64,000 nt of DNA, from assembly GCA_009776955.1 (NCBI GenBank), contig WRMW01000002.1:123154-187153 (forward strand), read 5' to 3'. The notes under the pieces were generated by a model, which saw only the letters and a program-made list of their open reading frames with translations, did no database searches and had not been told where the DNA came from. How positions within the stretch are numbered: the first letter of the stretch is position 1; each line of letters opens with the position of its first letter. Below are positions 61,654 through 64,000 of the stretch, in pieces. A program made the translations under genes and the position numbers. Origin of the DNA: Clostridiales bacterium. Lineage in GTDB: Bacteria; Bacillota; Clostridia; Peptostreptococcales; Anaerovoracaceae.

Positions 61654-61686
61654 CGAAGTTGTGACAGGGAATAATGGAAGGGGAAG

Positions 61687-62202
61687 ATGGCAAGAGGAAG
61701 CACAGGACTTAGTCATAATAGCAGGGGGAATGCCCGTCCGGTATGGCAGCCGTATGAGCCGCCAAAGCGTAAGGAGGGGCAAGCGGCGCCTGCTCAGAAA
61801 AGCAAGGCCGACTATCACCCAACGGTGCCATTAAAGACGCTTACGCCAGCCGAACTGCGTGCCATCTGCCTTGTTGTGCTTGTCGTCACTGCGGTGGCCA
61901 TGGGGATCATCCTTCTAGCTGCGGAGGCGGCTGTAACCCAAAAGGAAATCAACAACCTGAGGCGTTCCATCGCAGCGGTTGACGACGATATTGCAAACCT
62001 CAAGATCGAGATAGAGCAATCGCAGAATATGCAGAGCATAAGAACCCGTGCACAGGAAGAGCTGGGCTTGAGGCATCCAGCGTTCGACCAATACGTTTAC
62101 GTGAACGAGTTGCCGGAACCGGAATCCGACTTTGGCAGATATATCAAAGAGAGAGCATATGGCGGAGCAAGAAGCCAGGCGCCGACGCCGGAAGAAGAAT
62201 AA
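61687..62202 (+). CDS. ftsL: Cell division protein FtsL-like
   Basis: A 171 aa bitopic membrane protein, assigned by position between rsmH and a class B PBP and by architecture: a basic cytoplasmic N-terminus of about 55 residues, one membrane helix (AICLVVLVVTAVAMGIILL), then a leucine-zipper-like coiled coil (NNLRRSIAAVDDDIANLKIE) and a short tail with ELGLRHP. FtsL/DivIC-type proteins scaffold the divisome. Sequence identity in the family is always low, so the call rests on synteny. It overlaps the next gene by 44 bases. Confidence 0.85.
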   Translation: MARGSTGLSHNSRGNARPVWQPYEPPKRKEGQAAPAQKSKADYHPTVPLKTLTPAELRAICLVVLVVTAVAMGIILLAAEAAVTQKEINNLRRSIAAVDDDIANLKIEIEQSQNMQSIRTRAQEELGLRHPAFDQYVYVNELPEPESDFGRYIKERAYGGARSQAPTPEEE

Positions 62203-64000
62203 CGGAAAGGCCGGAACGGCTGGGATACAAAAGCGGATGCTCGTTGCTTTTGTTGTTGTATTGCTGGCATTTACAGGCCTTACGTTCAGGGTCGGCTGGA
62301 TTCAGATTGTGGCCGCAGACCAGTATGCGGCAATGGCTGCGGAATACCAGATCAAAGACGAGAGGCTAAAGCCTGCACGCGGCATGATTGTAGACCGGAA
62401 CATGAACGAGCTTGCCATAAGCACGGTAAGCTATAGGCTTTGGGTAAGGCCGGTTGCGAGTGAGGAGGCTTCCGCTGAACAATTGGAGAAGCTTGAAAGC
62501 CAGAAAAAGGACATAGTTTCGCTGGTTGCGGCCGAGACGGGGATTCCTGCAACAACCATAGAGGCAAGGCTCGACACAGGCCAGCCGCTTGTGCGCATTG
62601 CCAGCGACCTGAACAAGCCGCAGATCGAGGCGATACAAGATGGCATAAACGAGCGCAATATTACAATACTTGAAATAGAGGAGCGCAGCACCCGAAAATA
62701 TCCTTTGGGCGCGACGGCCGCAAAAATCATAGGCAGCGTCAACTTTGACGGCATAGGGCAAAGCGGCATCGAAATGTCGTATGATCGATACCTCTCGGGT
62801 GTCACGGGGCGCCAGATTGCACGCACAGATGGGCTGGGGGATGCGCTTATCGGCGGGCAAAGGGCGTACTTTGAAAGCCAGGACGGGCTGAATGTCGTTT
62901 CGACCATAGACGGCTCGATACAATACTTTGTCGAGGAGGCGTTGTGGCGAGGGCTGGAGCGAACCCAGGCGGACCGCCTGCTGGGAATAGTATACGATCC
63001 GAGAACGGGCGACATACTGGCGATGGCCGACACGGAACCTTATGACCCCAACGATCCAGGCAGGCCTATAACGGAAGAAGCACGCGAGGAGTTTGCGGAG
63101 CTTACGCCCGAGGAGCAGGCGGAATATCTGTCAAGAATGTGGAGCAATCCCAATATCTCGGATGTCTATGACCCGGGTTCGCCATTCAAGATCATAACGG
63201 TGGCATCGGGGCTTGAGGATGGCGTCATCACGCCGGAGTCATGGTTCAATTGCGGGGCGTCGCTACAGGTGCATGACCGTAATATCCGATGCTGGAACTA
63301 TCCGAGCGCGCATGGCGGGCAGAATATCCGCGAGGGGTTTGCCAACTCGTGCAACCCGGTAATGATGCAGATAACGCAGGCGTTGGGCTATGACCGTTTT
63401 TACAACTATCTCGAATTGTTCGGATTTACGGAGAGAACAGGGGTTGACTTGCCAGGTGAAGGGAATCCGCTTGTACTGGATGCGCAAACCGCTGGCCCTG
63501 TAGGCCTTGCCACCATGTCATTCGGCCAGGGTCTGTCCATCACGCCGCTACAGATGATAAGCTCCATTGGCGCCGTGGCACACGACGGCAAGCTGCTGGT
63601 GCCGCGCGTCGTCAAAGGGCTTGCGGACGGCGACGGCAATATGGTGGAAGAGTTTGCGCCAAAGATTAGGCGGCAGGTCATATCCGAAAATACCGCCGCT
63701 GAAACACGCGAGATAATGCAGGATTCTTCGGAAGCCCAGTATTCATCCGCAGCGAGGATAAGCGGCTATAATGTCGGCGTAAAAACAGGGACGACATACA
63801 GGCTTATCGGCGGCGAATACTCCGAGCATGCGGTCATAGGCTCTATGGCTATGATAGCGCCTATTGAAGACCCGCAATTCGTCGTCCTTGTATTATGCGA
63901 TACTCCTAGGGTTGGTTACTATGGCATCAGCACTGCCGGACCCGTGGTAAACGAGATAGCCTCGGAGCTTTTGCGTTACTTGAATATAAGGCCGGACTAT
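62159..64000 (+). CDS. Class B PBP of the dcw cluster (FtsI/SpoVD type), 3' truncated by window
   Basis: Septal peptidoglycan transpeptidase; 614 codons are visible with no stop before the window ends. Basic N-terminus (EARRRRRKKNNGK), a membrane helix (VAFVVVLLAFTGLTF), the dimerisation region with LKPARGMIVDRNMNELA, and the transpeptidase domain with SPFK at 341-344 (DPGSPFK), SCN (FANSCNPVM), and KTG at 542-544 (GVKTGTT). ATG 62159 lies inside ftsL (44-base overlap), implying coupled translation. A C-terminal PASTA domain, as in SpoVD, would lie outside the window, so FtsI (pbpB) and SpoVD cannot be told apart here. Confidence 0.92.
   Translation, partial: MAEQEARRRRRKKNNGKAGTAGIQKRMLVAFVVVLLAFTGLTFRVGWIQIVAADQYAAMAAEYQIKDERLKPARGMIVDRNMNELAISTVSYRLWVRPVASEEASAEQLEKLESQKKDIVSLVAAETGIPATTIEARLDTGQPLVRIASDLNKPQIEAIQDGINERNITILEIEERSTRKYPLGATAAKIIGSVNFDGIGQSGIEMSYDRYLSGVTGRQIARTDGLGDALIGGQRAYFESQDGLNVVSTIDGSIQYFVEEALWRGLERTQADRLLGIVYDPRTGDILAMADTEPYDPNDPGRPITEEAREEFAELTPEEQAEYLSRMWSNPNISDVYDPGSPFKIITVASGLEDGVITPESWFNCGASLQVHDRNIRCWNYPSAHGGQNIREGFANSCNPVMMQITQALGYDRFYNYLELFGFTERTGVDLPGEGNPLVLDAQTAGPVGLATMSFGQGLSITPLQMISSIGAVAHDGKLLVPRVVKGLADGDGNMVEEFAPKIRRQVISENTAAETREIMQDSSEAQYSSAARISGYNVGVKTGTTYRLIGGEYSEHAVIGSMAMIAPIEDPQFVVLVLCDTPRVGYYGISTAGPVVNEIASELLRYLNIRPDY

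Overview
The window looks like a chromosomal segment of a Gram-positive anaerobe of the class Clostridia or a close relative. The evidence is an RNase Y, a Firmicutes-type LexA, a ThiI without a visible rhodanese domain, a PadR/DUF1700/DUF4097 operon, an ECF S-component, CnaB-type and GLUG-type surface proteins, and the start of a Gram-positive dcw cluster. I cannot name the genus. Core genes read as moderately GC-rich. Two stretches (about 7.1-10.1 kb and 27.1-36.5 kb) are clearly AT-richer and look like accessory islands.

Layout. 1-7107: dnaK (5' truncated by the window), dnaJ, a PHP-type histidinol-phosphatase, polA, coaE. 7108-9957: an accessory insert with a long perfect inverted repeat, three hairpins at exact 47-nt spacing, a TnpV-like transposon protein and a type II restriction-modification pair. 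10128-17139: a threonine-aldolase-like enzyme, then a giant thioester/CnaB adhesin and its membrane-anchored partner. 17187-23899: tRNA-Pro(GGG), ECF S-component, rodA, then rny, cysteine desulfurase, thiI and a lipoprotein. 23926-27109: DUF4097/DUF1700/PadR operon, a hydrolase and a membrane protein. 27249-36476: Fic protein, HhH-GPD glycosylase, a MoxR ATPase/Sel1/Sel1/VWA/PD-(D/E)XK cluster and a DUF4143 ATPase. 36495-38955: lipoprotein, ferredoxin pair and lexA. 38965-43695: a tightly coupled Mur-ligase/MurT/GatD-like/racemase operon. 43791-50696: ABC transporter, rmuC and a class B PBP. 50871-58420: a GLUG-repeat surface protein and a two-gene omega-amino-acid (possibly taurine) degradation cassette. 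58483-64000: a COG2426 membrane protein, an SDR, then mraZ, rsmH, ftsL and a truncated class B PBP.

The two strongest candidates for undescribed biology are these. (1) The 38965-43695 operon holds a MurE-like ligase lacking both diaminopimelate-recognition signatures, a divergent MurT, a GatD homologue that appears to have lost both its catalytic Cys and His, and an alanine/ornithine-type racemase. It looks like a dedicated peptidoglycan-modifying or peptidoglycan-like ligase system. (2) The 28931-35157 cluster combines a MoxR-type AAA+ ATPase, two Sel1-repeat proteins, a VWA protein with a HExxH motif and a predicted PD-(D/E)XK nuclease, which looks like a conflict or defence system.

Two further signals cut across genes. 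Four genes (starts at 11235, 27249, 43695 minus, 58968 minus) have a -10 hexamer only 6-7 nt before the ATG and no Shine-Dalgarno sequence, which predicts leaderless mRNAs. The gap between the Fic gene and the glycosylase gene is filled by four one-base-overlapping three-codon minicistrons.
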